DNA of 64,000 nucleotides from Sphingobacterium sp. lm-10 (GCF_023554555.1 NZ_JAMJWC010000001.1:1612001-1676000), one strand, 5' to 3'; shown: positions 1-8,831, numbered from the stretch's first letter. The notes: generated by a model from the letters alone, not told the origin. Made by a program: numbers and translations.

Positions 1-1466
1 TCATTCCCAATGAAGATCAAGGGATGATTTACGCGGTTGTACAAACTCCTCCGGGATCTACACTGGAACGAACGAATGACCTGGCTAGACAATTACAAAA
101 GGCAGCCGAACATGTGGATGGTGTTGCATCCGTGACCGCATTAGCAGGATATGAAATTCTGACGGAAGGCCGTGGCTCTAATGCGGGCACCTGTCTGATT
201 GAGCTCAAAGATTGGTCGGAACGCACACACAGCGTACCTGAGATCATCGAACAGCTGGAAGAGCACACCAAGAATATTGCAGGCGCTAATATTGAGTTTT
301 TTGGCCCACCAGCGGTGCCGGGTTATGGTGCGGCAGGCGGCTTTTCTCTTCGCCTCTTAGATAAGACCAATTCGGACGATTACAAAGAGCTAGAGCAGGT
401 AAATAATGATTTTATGGCCGCATTGGGCAAACGAAAAGAATTGACCGGCTTGTTTACCTTCTTTTCTGCCAACTACCCTCAATACGAATTGGAGATCGAC
501 AATGAAGCCGCCATGCAAAAAGGGGTAAATATCGAAAACGCGATGAACAACCTATCGATTTTGATTGGTAGTACTTACGAACAAGGATTTATCCGCTTTG
601 GTACGTTTTACAAAGTATATGTGCAAGCTTCACCGGAGTACCGTGCTTTACCTGATGATATCATGAAGCTGTATGTAAAGAATAACAGAGATGAAATGGT
701 GCCCTACTCTTCGTTTATGACGATGCATAAAACGCAAGGGCTAAATGAGATTACGCGGTATAATATGTATCCTTCATCGGCTATTAAAGGCGAACCTGCA
801 GCAGGATATAGTACTGGAGAAGCCATTCAGGCGATTAATGAAGTGGCAGCGCAAACCTTGCCACGAGGATATGATATTGGTTGGGAAGGATTAACGAAAG
901 ATGAAGCCGCACGCGGCAATGAAGCCATCTATATTTTTGTCGTGGTACTTGGATTCGTGTATTTGGTACTGGCAGCCCAATACGAAAGTTTTATTATTCC
1001 TTTATCGGTGATCTTTTCTTTACCGGCCGGGATATTTGGTACTTTTTTATTACTGAAAGTGATGGGCTTAGCCAATGATATTTATGCGCAGGTGGGTTTA
1101 GTCATGCTCGTGGGGTTGCTAGGTAAGAATGCGGTATTGATTGTCGAGTTTGCGATGCAAAAGCATGCGGAAGGTCTGTCGATCTACCGTGCCGCTGTTA
1201 TGGGCGCACGCGTGCGTTTTCGTCCCATCTTGATGACTTCGTTTGCTTTTATCGCTGGCATGATTCCGATGGTGATGGCGCATGGGCCGGGTGCCATCGG
1301 AAACCGCACCATCGGTGCAGCCGCCGCAGGTGGAATGCTCCTAGGTACTGTATTCGGCGTAATCATTGTTCCAGGGCTCTATTTCGTCTTCGGAACGATT
1401 GCCAACAAACGGAAACTTATCAAAGACGAGGAAGAAATGCCTTTGCTCGAAAAAATTGAAAACTAA
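1..1466 (+). CDS. RND (HAE1/AcrB-type) efflux pump inner-membrane subunit, 3' part
   Basis: This is the C-terminal half of a proton-driven tripartite efflux transporter that moves drugs or other amphiphiles from the periplasm/inner membrane to an outer-membrane channel. The reading frame is open from base 3 with no start, so the gene begins before the window. The visible ~488 residues show the second periplasmic porter/docking region (PNEDQGMIYAVVQTPPGS is typical of HAE1 proteins; GEPAAGYSTGEA lies in the docking part). The last transmembrane helices follow, including the LAAQYESF and GLLGKNAVLIVEF segments. A full member has about 1040-1070 residues. The stop overlaps the start of the next gene by one base (TAATG), so the two are translationally coupled. 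The substrate cannot be read from the sequence. Confidence 0.93.
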   Translation, partial: IPNEDQGMIYAVVQTPPGSTLERTNDLARQLQKAAEHVDGVASVTALAGYEILTEGRGSNAGTCLIELKDWSERTHSVPEIIEQLEEHTKNIAGANIEFFGPPAVPGYGAAGGFSLRLLDKTNSDDYKELEQVNNDFMAALGKRKELTGLFTFFSANYPQYELEIDNEAAMQKGVNIENAMNNLSILIGSTYEQGFIRFGTFYKVYVQASPEYRALPDDIMKLYVKNNRDEMVPYSSFMTMHKTQGLNEITRYNMYPSSAIKGEPAAGYSTGEAIQAINEVAAQTLPRGYDIGWEGLTKDEAARGNEAIYIFVVVLGFVYLVLAAQYESFIIPLSVIFSLPAGIFGTFLLLKVMGLANDIYAQVGLVMLVGLLGKNAVLIVEFAMQKHAEGLSIYRAAVMGARVRFRPILMTSFAFIAGMIPMVMAHGPGAIGNRTIGAAAAGGMLLGTVFGVIIVPGLYFVFGTIANKRKLIKDEEEMPLLEKIEN

Positions 1467-2899
1467 TGAAAAGAACAACCTTATTATATAGCGTCGTACT
1501 GGCAGCATCGGCTTTCGCAAGCAGCTGCAGCACGCCAAAGATTATCGAAAAACACGCGTCCACGGCAGATTTACCGATGGCCTATACGCGGGCCGACTCC
1601 ACGCAGAATATCGCAGATTTGCACTGGAATAAGTATTTCAACGATCCGCATCTCGTACAAATCATAGACACCGCGCTGCAACATAACCAAGAACTCAATA
1701 TTATGCTACAAGAAATTGCGATCTCTGGAAATGAGGTATTGGCACGCAAAGGAGAATACATGCCTTTTGTAGGGGTGCGAGGTGGAGCGGGCGTAGAAAA
1801 GCGTAGCGCCAACACGCCTTTAGGTGCATTGGAACGAGAAGTGGAAATCAGAAATGGAAAGGAAAATCCAGATCCTATGCCCGATTTTGGCGCGGCATTA
1901 TTTGCCAATTGGGAGATTGATGTATGGCACAAACTACATAATGCGAGCAAGGCAGCACAGTTGCGCTTCCTGTCTACAGTAGAAGGCAAGAATTTTATGA
2001 TTACGAATCTTGTAGCAGAGATTGCCAATAGTTATTACGAGTTGCTCGCCTTAGATCAGCAACGCATCATCTTGCAACAGAATATTACGTTGCAAGAGAA
2101 TGCTTTGGCAACCGCCAAAGTGCAGAAGCTGGCCACGCGAGTGACAGAATTGGCGGTAAAAAAGTTCGAAGCTGAATTACTGAAAACCCAGAGTTTACAA
2201 TTTGAAATAGATCAGCGACTGCTCGAAACTGAGAACAAGCTCAACTACCTTGCCGGGCGTTTTCCGCAACATATTGAAAGAACAACCGCCGAGTTTGATG
2301 AAAACACCTTATCGGCCTTGGATGCTGGGCTGCCGGCTCAGCTGCTGGAAAATCGCCCCGATGTACGGCAGGCAGAACTCAGCATGGCTGCCGCCGATTT
2401 GGATGTGAAGGTGGCAAAAGCAAGATTCTACCCATCATTAAGCATATCTGCCCACATTGGATACCAGGCTTTCAACCCAGCATATCTGTTGAAAACGCCT
2501 CAATCCTTAGTGTATTCGCTCGCGGGAGATCTAATGGCTCCACTGGTAAACAAGAAGGCGATTCAGGCAGATTATCTCACCGCAAATGCCAAACAGATTC
2601 AATCGGTATTTGAATACGAACAAACGGTGTTGAACGCCTATGTGGAAGTGGCCAATCAGCTATCTAAATACCACAATGCGGTGGCTGGCACTCGGTACAA
2701 AAATCGGCAGGTAAATGTGCTCAATGAATCTATACAGATTGCAAATGACCTGTTTAGCGCAGCACACGCAGATTATATGGAGGTATTGACCACGCAGCGA
2801 GATGTACTCGAATCAAAATTTGAATTAATAGAATCGCAGAAATCCCAATACAATGCCTTAGTAGATCTGTATCGATCGCTCGGTGGGGGTTGGCAATAA
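1466..2899 (+). CDS. Outer-membrane factor of RND efflux system (TolC/OprM/NodT family lipoprotein)
   Basis: This 477-residue protein is the outer-membrane channel partner of the preceding RND pump. The N-terminus has a signal peptide ending in a cysteine (FASSCS), consistent with lipidation. Two repeated OEP-type halves follow; LLENRPDVRQAELSMAAADL starts the second half and is a hallmark of this family. The C-terminus, with YRSLGGGWQ, is also typical. Length is normal for OprM-like proteins. The start overlaps the pump stop by one base. The last 19 coding bases and the terminator behind them are duplicated 175 bp downstream (see the repeat entries), so the present 3' end may have been rebuilt by that event, although the protein end looks intact. 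Confidence 0.93.
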   Translation: MKRTTLLYSVVLAASAFASSCSTPKIIEKHASTADLPMAYTRADSTQNIADLHWNKYFNDPHLVQIIDTALQHNQELNIMLQEIAISGNEVLARKGEYMPFVGVRGGAGVEKRSANTPLGALEREVEIRNGKENPDPMPDFGAALFANWEIDVWHKLHNASKAAQLRFLSTVEGKNFMITNLVAEIANSYYELLALDQQRIILQQNITLQENALATAKVQKLATRVTELAVKKFEAELLKTQSLQFEIDQRLLETENKLNYLAGRFPQHIERTTAEFDENTLSALDAGLPAQLLENRPDVRQAELSMAAADLDVKVAKARFYPSLSISAHIGYQAFNPAYLLKTPQSLVYSLAGDLMAPLVNKKAIQADYLTANAKQIQSVFEYEQTVLNAYVEVANQLSKYHNAVAGTRYKNRQVNVLNESIQIANDLFSAAHADYMEVLTTQRDVLESKFELIESQKSQYNALVDLYRSLGGGWQ

Positions 2900-3092
2900 A
2901 TTAAACAGGGCAATCCGGTATGCGAGACGGGAACGTCTTTGCGAGAAGGAGGAACGACGACGAAGCAATCTTATGTTCTTAAAGATTTAGATTGCCACGT
3001 CATACTTCCTCGCAATGACGGATTTTTTTGCTTCAATATCCTTTTTAGGAGGCGTCGGTGGCGGTTGGCAATAAATTAAACAGGGCAATCCG
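2881..3092. repeat. 37-bp direct repeat (2881-2917 and 3056-3092)
   Basis: Bases 2881-2917 and 3056-3092 are identical except for one position. Each copy runs from the GGGWQ-stop codons of the efflux gene into the left arm of the terminator. Only the second copy is followed by the right arm, so only it makes a hairpin. In the second copy the upstream bases still read, in frame, as a glycine-rich ...GGVGGGWQ-stop tail. The arrangement fits an insertion that duplicated its target, or a local tandem duplication later invaded by the palindromic element lying between the copies. Confidence 0.85.
2934..3020. repeat. REP/MITE-like palindromic intergenic repeat
   Basis: This ~87-bp block has imperfect inverted ends: CGTCTTTGCGAGAAGG at the left, and CTTCCTCGCAATGACG at the right, whose reverse complement is CGTCATTGCGAGGAAG. 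An inner inverted pair, GAAGCAATCT and AGATTGCCAC, flanks an AT-rich centre. The CGTCATTGCGAG ... GAAGCAATC pattern is, from memory, a recurrent non-coding palindromic repeat in many bacterial genomes. No open frame of note is present. It sits between the two 37-bp direct repeats. A genome-wide count of the 16-mer ends would confirm that it is dispersed. Confidence 0.7.
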
Positions 3093-3115
3093 AAGCGGAT
3101 TGCCCTGTTTAATTT
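3073..3115. terminator. Bidirectional terminator between efflux operon and ubiA
   Basis: A perfect 20-bp inverted repeat (3073-3092 and 3096-3115) with a 3-base loop, GC-rich in the middle and A/T-rich at both ends, lies between two convergent genes. It should terminate both strands. Confidence 0.85.
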
Positions 3116-3133
3116 ATATATCTTTTTATACGC

Positions 3134-3988
3134 TTATCCTATTACCCATAAATTCAACAAGAAACAGCACATAAATACCACGGAGGCGATACCATTGGTA
3201 GTCATAAAGGCACGATCTACTTTGCTTAAATCCGTCGGACTCACAATACGGTGCTGATAAATCAGCAACCCGCCATAACAAGCTAGCCCTACATAATAAG
3301 GCCAGCTTACGGGTAAATAAAATAAAGGCAGCAAAACGAATACAAAAGAAAGAACATGCAGTAATGTGGAGATCTGCAATGCTTTGGCAGCACCAAACCG
3401 TGCCGGAATAGAATGTAGCCCTTGTTCCCGATCAAACAACTCATCTTGCAAGGCATAAATAATATCAAAACCACTTACCCAAGTCAGTACGGCTAAGCCG
3501 TAGAAAATCGGAACAATGTGAAACTGCCCTGCCACAGCAAGATATGCCCCTACGGGTGCCAATCCTAAGCCCAATCCGAGTACGAGATGGCATAAAGGAG
3601 ATATCCGCTTCATGTAGGAATAGAATAATACCACAAAAAGTGCTATTGGAGCTAAAAACAAACAGAGCGGGTTGATGAAATACGTAGCGAGGACGAAGAC
3701 GACACAATTGATAATCGTAAAACGAAGTGCCTCTTGCGGAGCTACACGCCCTGCCGGTATATCGCGCACTGCCGTACGTGCATTTAGCGCATCGATATCA
3801 CGATCCAGATAACGATTAAAAGCCATCGCAGCATTGCGAGCCGTCACCATACATACCAACATAAGGGCGAACAATAACCAGTCGAAATGGAACAAGCCCA
3901 TCGACACCGCCAAGAAGAAACCAATTATAGCAAAGGGCAGCGCGAAAATACTGTGTGCAAAAAGCACAAGGGATAAGTACTTTTTCAT
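3134..3988 (-). CDS. ubiA: UbiA-family polyprenyltransferase (probable menaquinone prenylation step, MqnP-like)
   Basis: This 284-residue integral membrane prenyltransferase has both Asp-rich motifs that bind Mg-diphosphate: NRYLDRDID at about residues 58-66, and DELFDREQG around residue 183. Eight to nine hydrophobic helices are apparent. Such proteins are usually labelled 4-hydroxybenzoate octaprenyltransferase. Bacteroidota make menaquinone rather than ubiquinone, and mqnC lies 5 kb away, so I infer prenylation of the futalosine-pathway naphthoate product (MqnP role). It starts 2 bases after the stop of engB and probably shares its transcript. The substrate is inferred, not shown by the sequence. 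Confidence 0.85.
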   Translation of the reverse strand: MKKYLSLVLFAHSIFALPFAIIGFFLAVSMGLFHFDWLLFALMLVCMVTARNAAMAFNRYLDRDIDALNARTAVRDIPAGRVAPQEALRFTIINCVVFVLATYFINPLCLFLAPIALFVVLFYSYMKRISPLCHLVLGLGLGLAPVGAYLAVAGQFHIVPIFYGLAVLTWVSGFDIIYALQDELFDREQGLHSIPARFGAAKALQISTLLHVLSFVFVLLPLFYLPVSWPYYVGLACYGGLLIYQHRIVSPTDLSKVDRAFMTTNGIASVVFMCCFLLNLWVIG

Positions 3989-3990
3989 AT

Positions 3991-4599
3991 TTATGCCGGC
4001 AACACGAATTTTTCATTAATATCACCAATGGTCTTCAACAATTCATCACAGCCTATCTTGGTTTCTGAAGAGGTGAGGAAGTGCGTCGGAATTTCTTCAA
4101 ACCACTGCTTTAAAGCACGTCGAAATTTGGCAATATTTTGATCAGATTTTACACCAGAATTTTTATCCGCTTTGGTAAATACCAACATGAAAGGAAGTCC
4201 ATTTTCACCCAGCCAGTAGACGAAATCAAGGTCAATTTTCTGTGGTTCATGGCGGCTATCGATCAGTACAAATACACATTGTAAGGTCTCGCGTTTGGTA
4301 AGATACGCTCTAATGAATTTCTCCCAGTCCGCGCGATTTTTTTTCGATGTCTGAGCGAAGCCATAACCTGGAAGATCGACAAGATACCAATTATCGTTAA
4401 TGACGAAATGATTAATTAGCTGCGTCTTTCCTGGCTTTTGAGAGGTCTTTGCCAAATGCTTACGGCCTGTTATCGCGTTGATAAGAGAAGACTTTCCCAC
4501 ATTGGACCGACCAATAAAGGCATACTCTGGCTTATTAGCCACTGGTAATTTATCAATTTGTGTATTGCTGCAGATGAACTCTGCGGTTTTGATCAACAT
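3991..4599 (-). CDS. engB: Ribosome biogenesis GTP-binding protein YihA/EngB (YsxC)
   Basis: This is a small TrmE-Era-EngA-like GTPase acting in assembly of the large ribosomal subunit. The 202-residue protein shows G1 GRSNVGKSS, G3 DLPGYGFA and G4 TKADK, as expected for YihA. A longer frame begins at an ATG at 4614. I chose the ATG at 4599 because MLIKTAEFICS is the usual family N-terminus. Also, a -7 type promoter element (TACCTTTG, 4603-4610 on the minus strand) ends only 3 bases before it and would leave the longer start untranscribed. The downstream ubiA follows after 2 bases. Confidence 0.93.
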   Translation of the reverse strand: MLIKTAEFICSNTQIDKLPVANKPEYAFIGRSNVGKSSLINAITGRKHLAKTSQKPGKTQLINHFVINDNWYLVDLPGYGFAQTSKKNRADWEKFIRAYLTKRETLQCVFVLIDSRHEPQKIDLDFVYWLGENGLPFMLVFTKADKNSGVKSDQNIAKFRRALKQWFEEIPTHFLTSSETKIGCDELLKTIGDINEKFVLPA

Positions 4600-4602
4600 A
4601 CG

Positions 4603-4610
4603 CAAAGGTA
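4603..4610 (-). promoter_or_regulatory. -7 promoter element TAnnTTTG before engB
   Basis: TACCTTTG on the minus strand matches the Bacteroidota -7 consensus exactly and stops 3 bases before the chosen engB ATG. No clear -33 TTTG is visible at the right distance. If it is active, transcription would start at or next to the start codon. Confidence 0.45.
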
Positions 4611-4724
4611 GCATTTATCCACGAAATCGGGAGAATGCCTAGTTGGCTGGCCTGTATCTTGAAAAATATCGCGCACGCTGATTTTTTTTGAGTAATTTAC
4701 ACCTCGAAAAAACCAATCTTATCC

Positions 4725-5645
4725 ATGTTAGACATTCGCAACATTGTAAAGCAATACGCCAACCATCGCGCGTTGGACGATGTTTCTCTTTTCGTGCCCG
4801 AGGGGCAAATATTTGGTCTATTAGGGCCAAATGGCGCTGGAAAAACTTCTTTGATACGTATCATTAATCAAATCACCGCGCCAGATGCTGGCGAGATTTT
4901 CCTTCACGGCGAACGCCTACAGCCAAAGCATATTAGCCGGATAGGTTATTTGCCAGAGGAACGCGGTTTGTACAAGAAGATGGAAATCGGTGAGCAAATG
5001 ATCTACCTGGCGCAGTTGAAAGGTTTGTCGAAAGAAGAGGCAAAGAAGAAGATTAAATTTTGGTTCGAAAAGCTGGAAATCGAGAGCTGGTGGAAAAAGA
5101 AAGTAGAAGACCTGAGTAAAGGAATGCAGCAGAAAGTTCAATTTGTAGCGACGGTGTTGCACGACCCAGAATTGATTATTTTGGATGAACCATTCTCCGG
5201 CTTTGATCCGGTTAATGCACAAATTATACAGGAGGAAATCTTAGAATTGAATAAAAAAGGAGCTACGATTATCTACTCCACCCATCGTATGGAGTCGGTA
5301 GAGGAGTTATGTGATCACATTGCATTGATCAATAAGTCGAAGAAAATCCTGGACGGCGCAGTCAAAGAAATCAAAGCGAGTCACAAAAACCAAACCTACA
5401 GATTGAGCTATACACCTAAAGATTCACTGGAAGCACTACATAGCAACAGCGAGTTATATACCGTGATGGAGAATGCAGAAGATGACGGGGAGCATACGGC
5501 CAAAATACAGATCTCTCCGGCTTATAATTTGAACGACGTATTATCATTTCTGATCCCTCAGATCAACATTAACCAGATTTTAGAAATTGTACCTTCTATG
5601 AACGATATCTTCATCGAGCAGGTCACTAGTACTAAAAAGTTTTAA
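4725..5645 (+). CDS. ABC transporter ATP-binding protein (NatA-like)
   Basis: This 306-residue ATPase subunit powers the membrane protein encoded next to it. Walker A GPNGAGKTS lies at residues 34-42, the Q-loop and the signature LSKGMQQKV follow, then Walker B LIILDEP and the switch histidine in YSTHRME. A C-terminal extension of about 85 residues follows the nucleotide-binding domain, as in NatA/CcmA-type exporters (a DUF4162-like tail). The gene ends 9 bases before the permease gene. The probable role is export (Na+, a drug or a small molecule); the substrate is not readable. Confidence 0.9.
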   Translation: MLDIRNIVKQYANHRALDDVSLFVPEGQIFGLLGPNGAGKTSLIRIINQITAPDAGEIFLHGERLQPKHISRIGYLPEERGLYKKMEIGEQMIYLAQLKGLSKEEAKKKIKFWFEKLEIESWWKKKVEDLSKGMQQKVQFVATVLHDPELIILDEPFSGFDPVNAQIIQEEILELNKKGATIIYSTHRMESVEELCDHIALINKSKKILDGAVKEIKASHKNQTYRLSYTPKDSLEALHSNSELYTVMENAEDDGEHTAKIQISPAYNLNDVLSFLIPQININQILEIVPSMNDIFIEQVTSTKKF

Positions 5646-5654
5646 GCTTCCGAC

Positions 5655-6968
5655 ATGAACAAAATATCACTTATTATACAACGCGAATACCTATCCCGCG
5701 TACGCAAAAAATCATTCTTGTTGGTAACCTTTTTGGTTCCCGTTTTCTTTATCGCAATGTATGCAGGGATTTTCTACCTGACCAAGAAGAGCTTTGAGGA
5801 TACCCATGCAACAGTGTTTGTACTAGACCAACAAGGTGGCATTGGTGAGCAGCTCGAAAATAATCGAAACATCACGTATAGTAAATCCAACGTGGAGTTG
5901 CAGGAGCAGATCTCGGAGATTAAAGGCAAAAAAGACAATATCAACATATTGATCATACCGACCGACTTCTACACCAGCAAACGAATTGAGTTTTTATCTT
6001 CTGGCAAGCCTAATATGGCTACGCAAAATGAAGTAAAAAGCAATTTGACCGGTATTTTGCAGGCGCATCAATACAGCGAGCTTGGCGTTGATCCTGCGTT
6101 GATTCGCGACCTGGATTCCAATATCCGTATCACCGCCAAGGAGTTAACCGATACCGGTGACACTAAAGATAGTGACACACGCGTCGCCATGGTAATATCG
6201 ATCGCCTTAGCTTTTCTGGTGTATCTATCCTTGTTTTTATACGGCACTCAGGTAATGCGCGGTATTATTGAGGAAAAATCCAGTAGAATTGTGGAAGTCA
6301 TCATCTCTTCGGTAAAGCCTTTTCAATTGATGATGGGCAAGATTGTAGGAATTGGATTGGTGGGATTGACGCAGTTTCTGCTTTGGGTAATTCTGAGCGC
6401 AGGCCTGATCTCTGCTGCTTCTTTATTAATGGACGATCCGAAAGAAATGACCGCAGCGATGCAAACCGGACCCGGCATGGAACAGATAGATATTGCTGAA
6501 AATGCGGGAGGTTTTGATTTGCAAGTTGCTTTAGGTTCTATCGATTTTCCGGAGTTATTGATTTGCTTCTTTCTATTTTTCTTAGCGGGATACTTATTGT
6601 ATAGTGCATTATTTGCGGCTGTAGGATCCGCGGTAGATAGTGAAACAGAAACCAATCAGTTTATGATGCCGATCACGATGCCATTGTTATTGGCTTATGC
6701 CTTATCAATTGGCGTTATTATCAATGATCCACATGGCTCGATTGCTACCTGGCTGAGCTTTATTCCATTGACATCACCCATCGCCATGCTGGTACGAATT
6801 CCGTTTGATGTGCCACTTTGGCAAATCGTTACGTCGTTCGTATTATTAGTAATTGGCTTCCTCCTGACTACCTGGGTAGCCGCACGCATCTACCGCGTAG
6901 GCATCTTGATGTATGGAAAGAAAGCCAGTTTCAAAGAATTGATCAAGTGGTTTAACTATAAGCGATAA
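5655..6968 (+). CDS. ABC-2 type transporter permease (NatB-like)
   Basis: This 437-residue membrane subunit pairs with the preceding ATPase. One helix near residues 20-40 is followed by a large extracytoplasmic domain (about residues 45-175). A cluster of five to six helices then runs from residue 180 to the end, the architecture of ABC-2 permeases of the NatB/YhaP class. REYLSRVRKKSFLLVTFLVPV at the N-terminus and VMRGIIEEKSSRIVEVI after the second helix are typical of that class. A strong bidirectional terminator follows, so the operon is two genes long. Confidence 0.9.
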   Translation: MNKISLIIQREYLSRVRKKSFLLVTFLVPVFFIAMYAGIFYLTKKSFEDTHATVFVLDQQGGIGEQLENNRNITYSKSNVELQEQISEIKGKKDNINILIIPTDFYTSKRIEFLSSGKPNMATQNEVKSNLTGILQAHQYSELGVDPALIRDLDSNIRITAKELTDTGDTKDSDTRVAMVISIALAFLVYLSLFLYGTQVMRGIIEEKSSRIVEVIISSVKPFQLMMGKIVGIGLVGLTQFLLWVILSAGLISAASLLMDDPKEMTAAMQTGPGMEQIDIAENAGGFDLQVALGSIDFPELLICFFLFFLAGYLLYSALFAAVGSAVDSETETNQFMMPITMPLLLAYALSIGVIINDPHGSIATWLSFIPLTSPIAMLVRIPFDVPLWQIVTSFVLLVIGFLLTTWVAARIYRVGILMYGKKASFKELIKWFNYKR

Positions 6969-6983
6969 ATAGGCAACCCAATA

Positions 6984-7035
6984 TAGTAATAAAACGCCCC
7001 GATCATTCGAGAATGATCGGGGCGTTTTATTACTA
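6984..7035. terminator. Bidirectional terminator
   Basis: A perfect 25-bp inverted repeat (6984-7008 and 7011-7035) has a GC-rich core CGCCCCGATC and A/T-rich flanks. It lies between the convergent permease gene and the small gene at 7055. Confidence 0.9.
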
Positions 7036-7054
7036 AAAATTAAAGAATCGTTGA

Positions 7055-7372
7055 TTATAGAATTAGAATCAACAATAAGATAATGATGATAATTGCACCT
7101 ACTGAAAGGTAAACTCCACCACCCAACGCTTTTGATTCTTTTTTCAGCTCCTTCAACTCTTTTTTCATGGCCTTACGTTCCGCTTTGGTCATGTTACTAC
7201 GATCCATCGATTTGATCTCGTTTACGCGAGTTTCAATCTCAGAAATACGTGCTTCAGTAGCAGGGTCAGCTACCACTTCTTTAGCATTAGGGGCATCGTT
7301 TGCCAATACAGGTTGTACGAAGGTAATTGCACAAAAGATGGCAATCATCGAAAAATAAAATTTTGATCTCAT
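7055..7372 (-). CDS. Small exported or anchored protein of unknown function
   Basis: This 105-residue protein has no family that I can name. It has a cleavable-looking signal peptide (to about residue 24, ...VQPVLA|ND) and a highly charged Lys/Glu segment predicted to form a coiled coil (about residues 40-80, with KAERKAMKKELKELKKES). The C-terminal 20 residues are an almost pure Ile/Leu hydrophobic helix ending at the last residue. It would thus be anchored at its C-terminus with a helical rod facing the periplasm. It stands alone, facing a terminator, and resembles short conserved Bacteroidota proteins of unknown role. Confidence 0.75.
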   Translation of the reverse strand: MRSKFYFSMIAIFCAITFVQPVLANDAPNAKEVVADPATEARISEIETRVNEIKSMDRSNMTKAERKAMKKELKELKKESKALGGGVYLSVGAIIIIILLLILIL

Positions 7373-7480
7373 AAGGTGTAATTTTTTGATCTAATTATGT
7401 TGTCTACGTATGTCTAAACATCAATTAGAATAAAATTGTTTAGCGGAAGCCCAAAGATTTTGAAATTTATAGCATAAAAA

Positions 7481-7504
7481 AGGGAGACGCTCTTAAGTCT
7501 CCCT
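7481..7504 (-). terminator. Terminator of the aldolase gene
   Basis: The inverted repeat AGGGAGAC/GTCTCCCT (7481-7488 and 7497-7504) is followed on the minus strand by a run of T. It lies 40 bases after the aldolase stop. Confidence 0.85.
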
Positions 7505-7544
7505 AATTCCTAACTGTAAATCAGCAGAATATATTTTTAGTAGC

Positions 7545-8624
7545 TTATAGCTTGTCGGTAGAATTGACAGCATTAAGCTCTTCGAAAGCTTGTTTCAACC
7601 GAGCAACAAATGCTTCTTCACCTTTACGTAACCAAACGCGTGGATCGTAGTATTTCTTGTTAGGAGAGTCTGCTCCTTCTGGATTGCCAATCTGAGCTTG
7701 TAAGTAATCGTGATTTTTAGATTCATACTGACGTACACCATCCCAGAATGCCCATTGCATATCGGTATCGATATTCATCTTGATCGCTCCATAAGACAGC
7801 GCTTCTGTAATCTCTTCAGGAGAAGATCCAGAACCACCATGGAACACAAAGTTCACTGGTTTCTGCGCATCTAGCTTGAATTTATCACGGATAAATTCTT
7901 GAGAATTATGTAAGATCACAGGCTGCAATTTCACATTACCTGGTTTATATACTCCGTGTACATTACCAAAAGCAGCCGCTACCGTAAACTTGTCTGAAAT
8001 TTTGGACAACTCTTCATAAGCATAAGCTACCTCTTCTGGTTGCGTGTATAATTTAGAGCTGTCTACATCTGTATTGTCTACACCATCTTCTTCACCACCT
8101 GTAACACCCAACTCGATTTCGATCGTCATACCCAGTGGTTTCATACGCGCTAGGTACTTTGCAGAAATTTCAATATTTTCTTCCAAAGGCTCTTCAGAAA
8201 GATCCAACATATGAGATGAAAATAATGGTTTGCCGTGTTGCGCATGGAATTTTTCACCCGCGTCTAGCAATCCGTCGATCCAAGGCAATAATTTTTTTGC
8301 TGCGTGATCGGTATGTAAGATAACAGCCACACCATAGTGCTCGGCCAATAAGTGCACATGCTGCGCTGCTGATACAGCTCCTAAGACGCAAGCTTTAAGA
8401 TCATCGTTATTAGCAGTTTTTCCAGCATAGAACTGTGCGCCACCATTAGACAATTGAATAATCACTGGAGAATTAACAGCTTTTGCTGTCTCCATCACGG
8501 CATTCAATGAATTGGTACCAATAATATTAACGGCAGGTAAAGCAAATTTATGCTCCTTCGCTTTCTCGAACAGTTCTTGTACCTGATCTCCTGTCAATAC
8601 ACCTTTAAAATCTTTTAGGCTCAT
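7545..8624 (-). CDS. fbaA: Class II fructose-bisphosphate aldolase
   Basis: This enzyme cleaves fructose-1,6-bisphosphate to dihydroxyacetone phosphate and glyceraldehyde-3-phosphate in glycolysis and runs in reverse in gluconeogenesis; it is zinc dependent and cytosolic. The 359-residue protein matches the class IIA (E. coli FbaA) type. VILHTDHAAKKLLPW carries the catalytic Asp and a zinc His, FHGGSGS and NIDTDMQWA bind phosphate, and the length is standard. The frame extends 32 codons upstream, but that part is AT-rich and not family-like. The ATG at 8624 (MSLKDFKGVLTGDQ) is the normal start. The gene is alone, with its own terminator. Confidence 0.96.
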   Translation of the reverse strand: MSLKDFKGVLTGDQVQELFEKAKEHKFALPAVNIIGTNSLNAVMETAKAVNSPVIIQLSNGGAQFYAGKTANNDDLKACVLGAVSAAQHVHLLAEHYGVAVILHTDHAAKKLLPWIDGLLDAGEKFHAQHGKPLFSSHMLDLSEEPLEENIEISAKYLARMKPLGMTIEIELGVTGGEEDGVDNTDVDSSKLYTQPEEVAYAYEELSKISDKFTVAAAFGNVHGVYKPGNVKLQPVILHNSQEFIRDKFKLDAQKPVNFVFHGGSGSSPEEITEALSYGAIKMNIDTDMQWAFWDGVRQYESKNHDYLQAQIGNPEGADSPNKKYYDPRVWLRKGEEAFVARLKQAFEELNAVNSTDKL

Positions 8625-8663
8625 ATGTGTTTTGAGATAAATAATTAAAAAAACTTTTGTCTT

Positions 8664-8671
8664 TAAAGATA
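8664..8671 (-). promoter_or_regulatory. Possible -7 element of the aldolase gene
   Basis: TATCTTTA on the minus strand is one base off the TAnnTTTG consensus and lies 39 bases before the aldolase ATG. The -33 region is only T-rich. This is weak evidence. Confidence 0.3.
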
Positions 8672-8794
8672 CGGAAAAATACACAACATAAAAACCATAG
8701 TGTAAATTATACACTATCAAAGAAGAGATTTTTTATAACGTACAGACTACTTGTCAGCACGAGTTCATAATTAATATGTACCGCAAGCACGCTC

Positions 8795-8824
8795 TTTACT
8801 TATCCCCAAAATCCTGTATCTTTG
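8795..8824 (+). promoter_or_regulatory. Promoter of mqnC
   Basis: TTTA (8795-8798), 18 bases, then a perfect TATCTTTG (8817-8824). The mqnC ATG begins only 7 bases later, so the mRNA should have almost no leader. Confidence 0.6.
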
Positions 8825-8831
8825 TTATTAG

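Noticed and set aside
8625..8720. 32-codon N-terminal extension of the aldolase
   Set aside because: A/T-rich, contains the likely promoter, and does not match the family; the ATG at 8624 gives the standard N-terminus.
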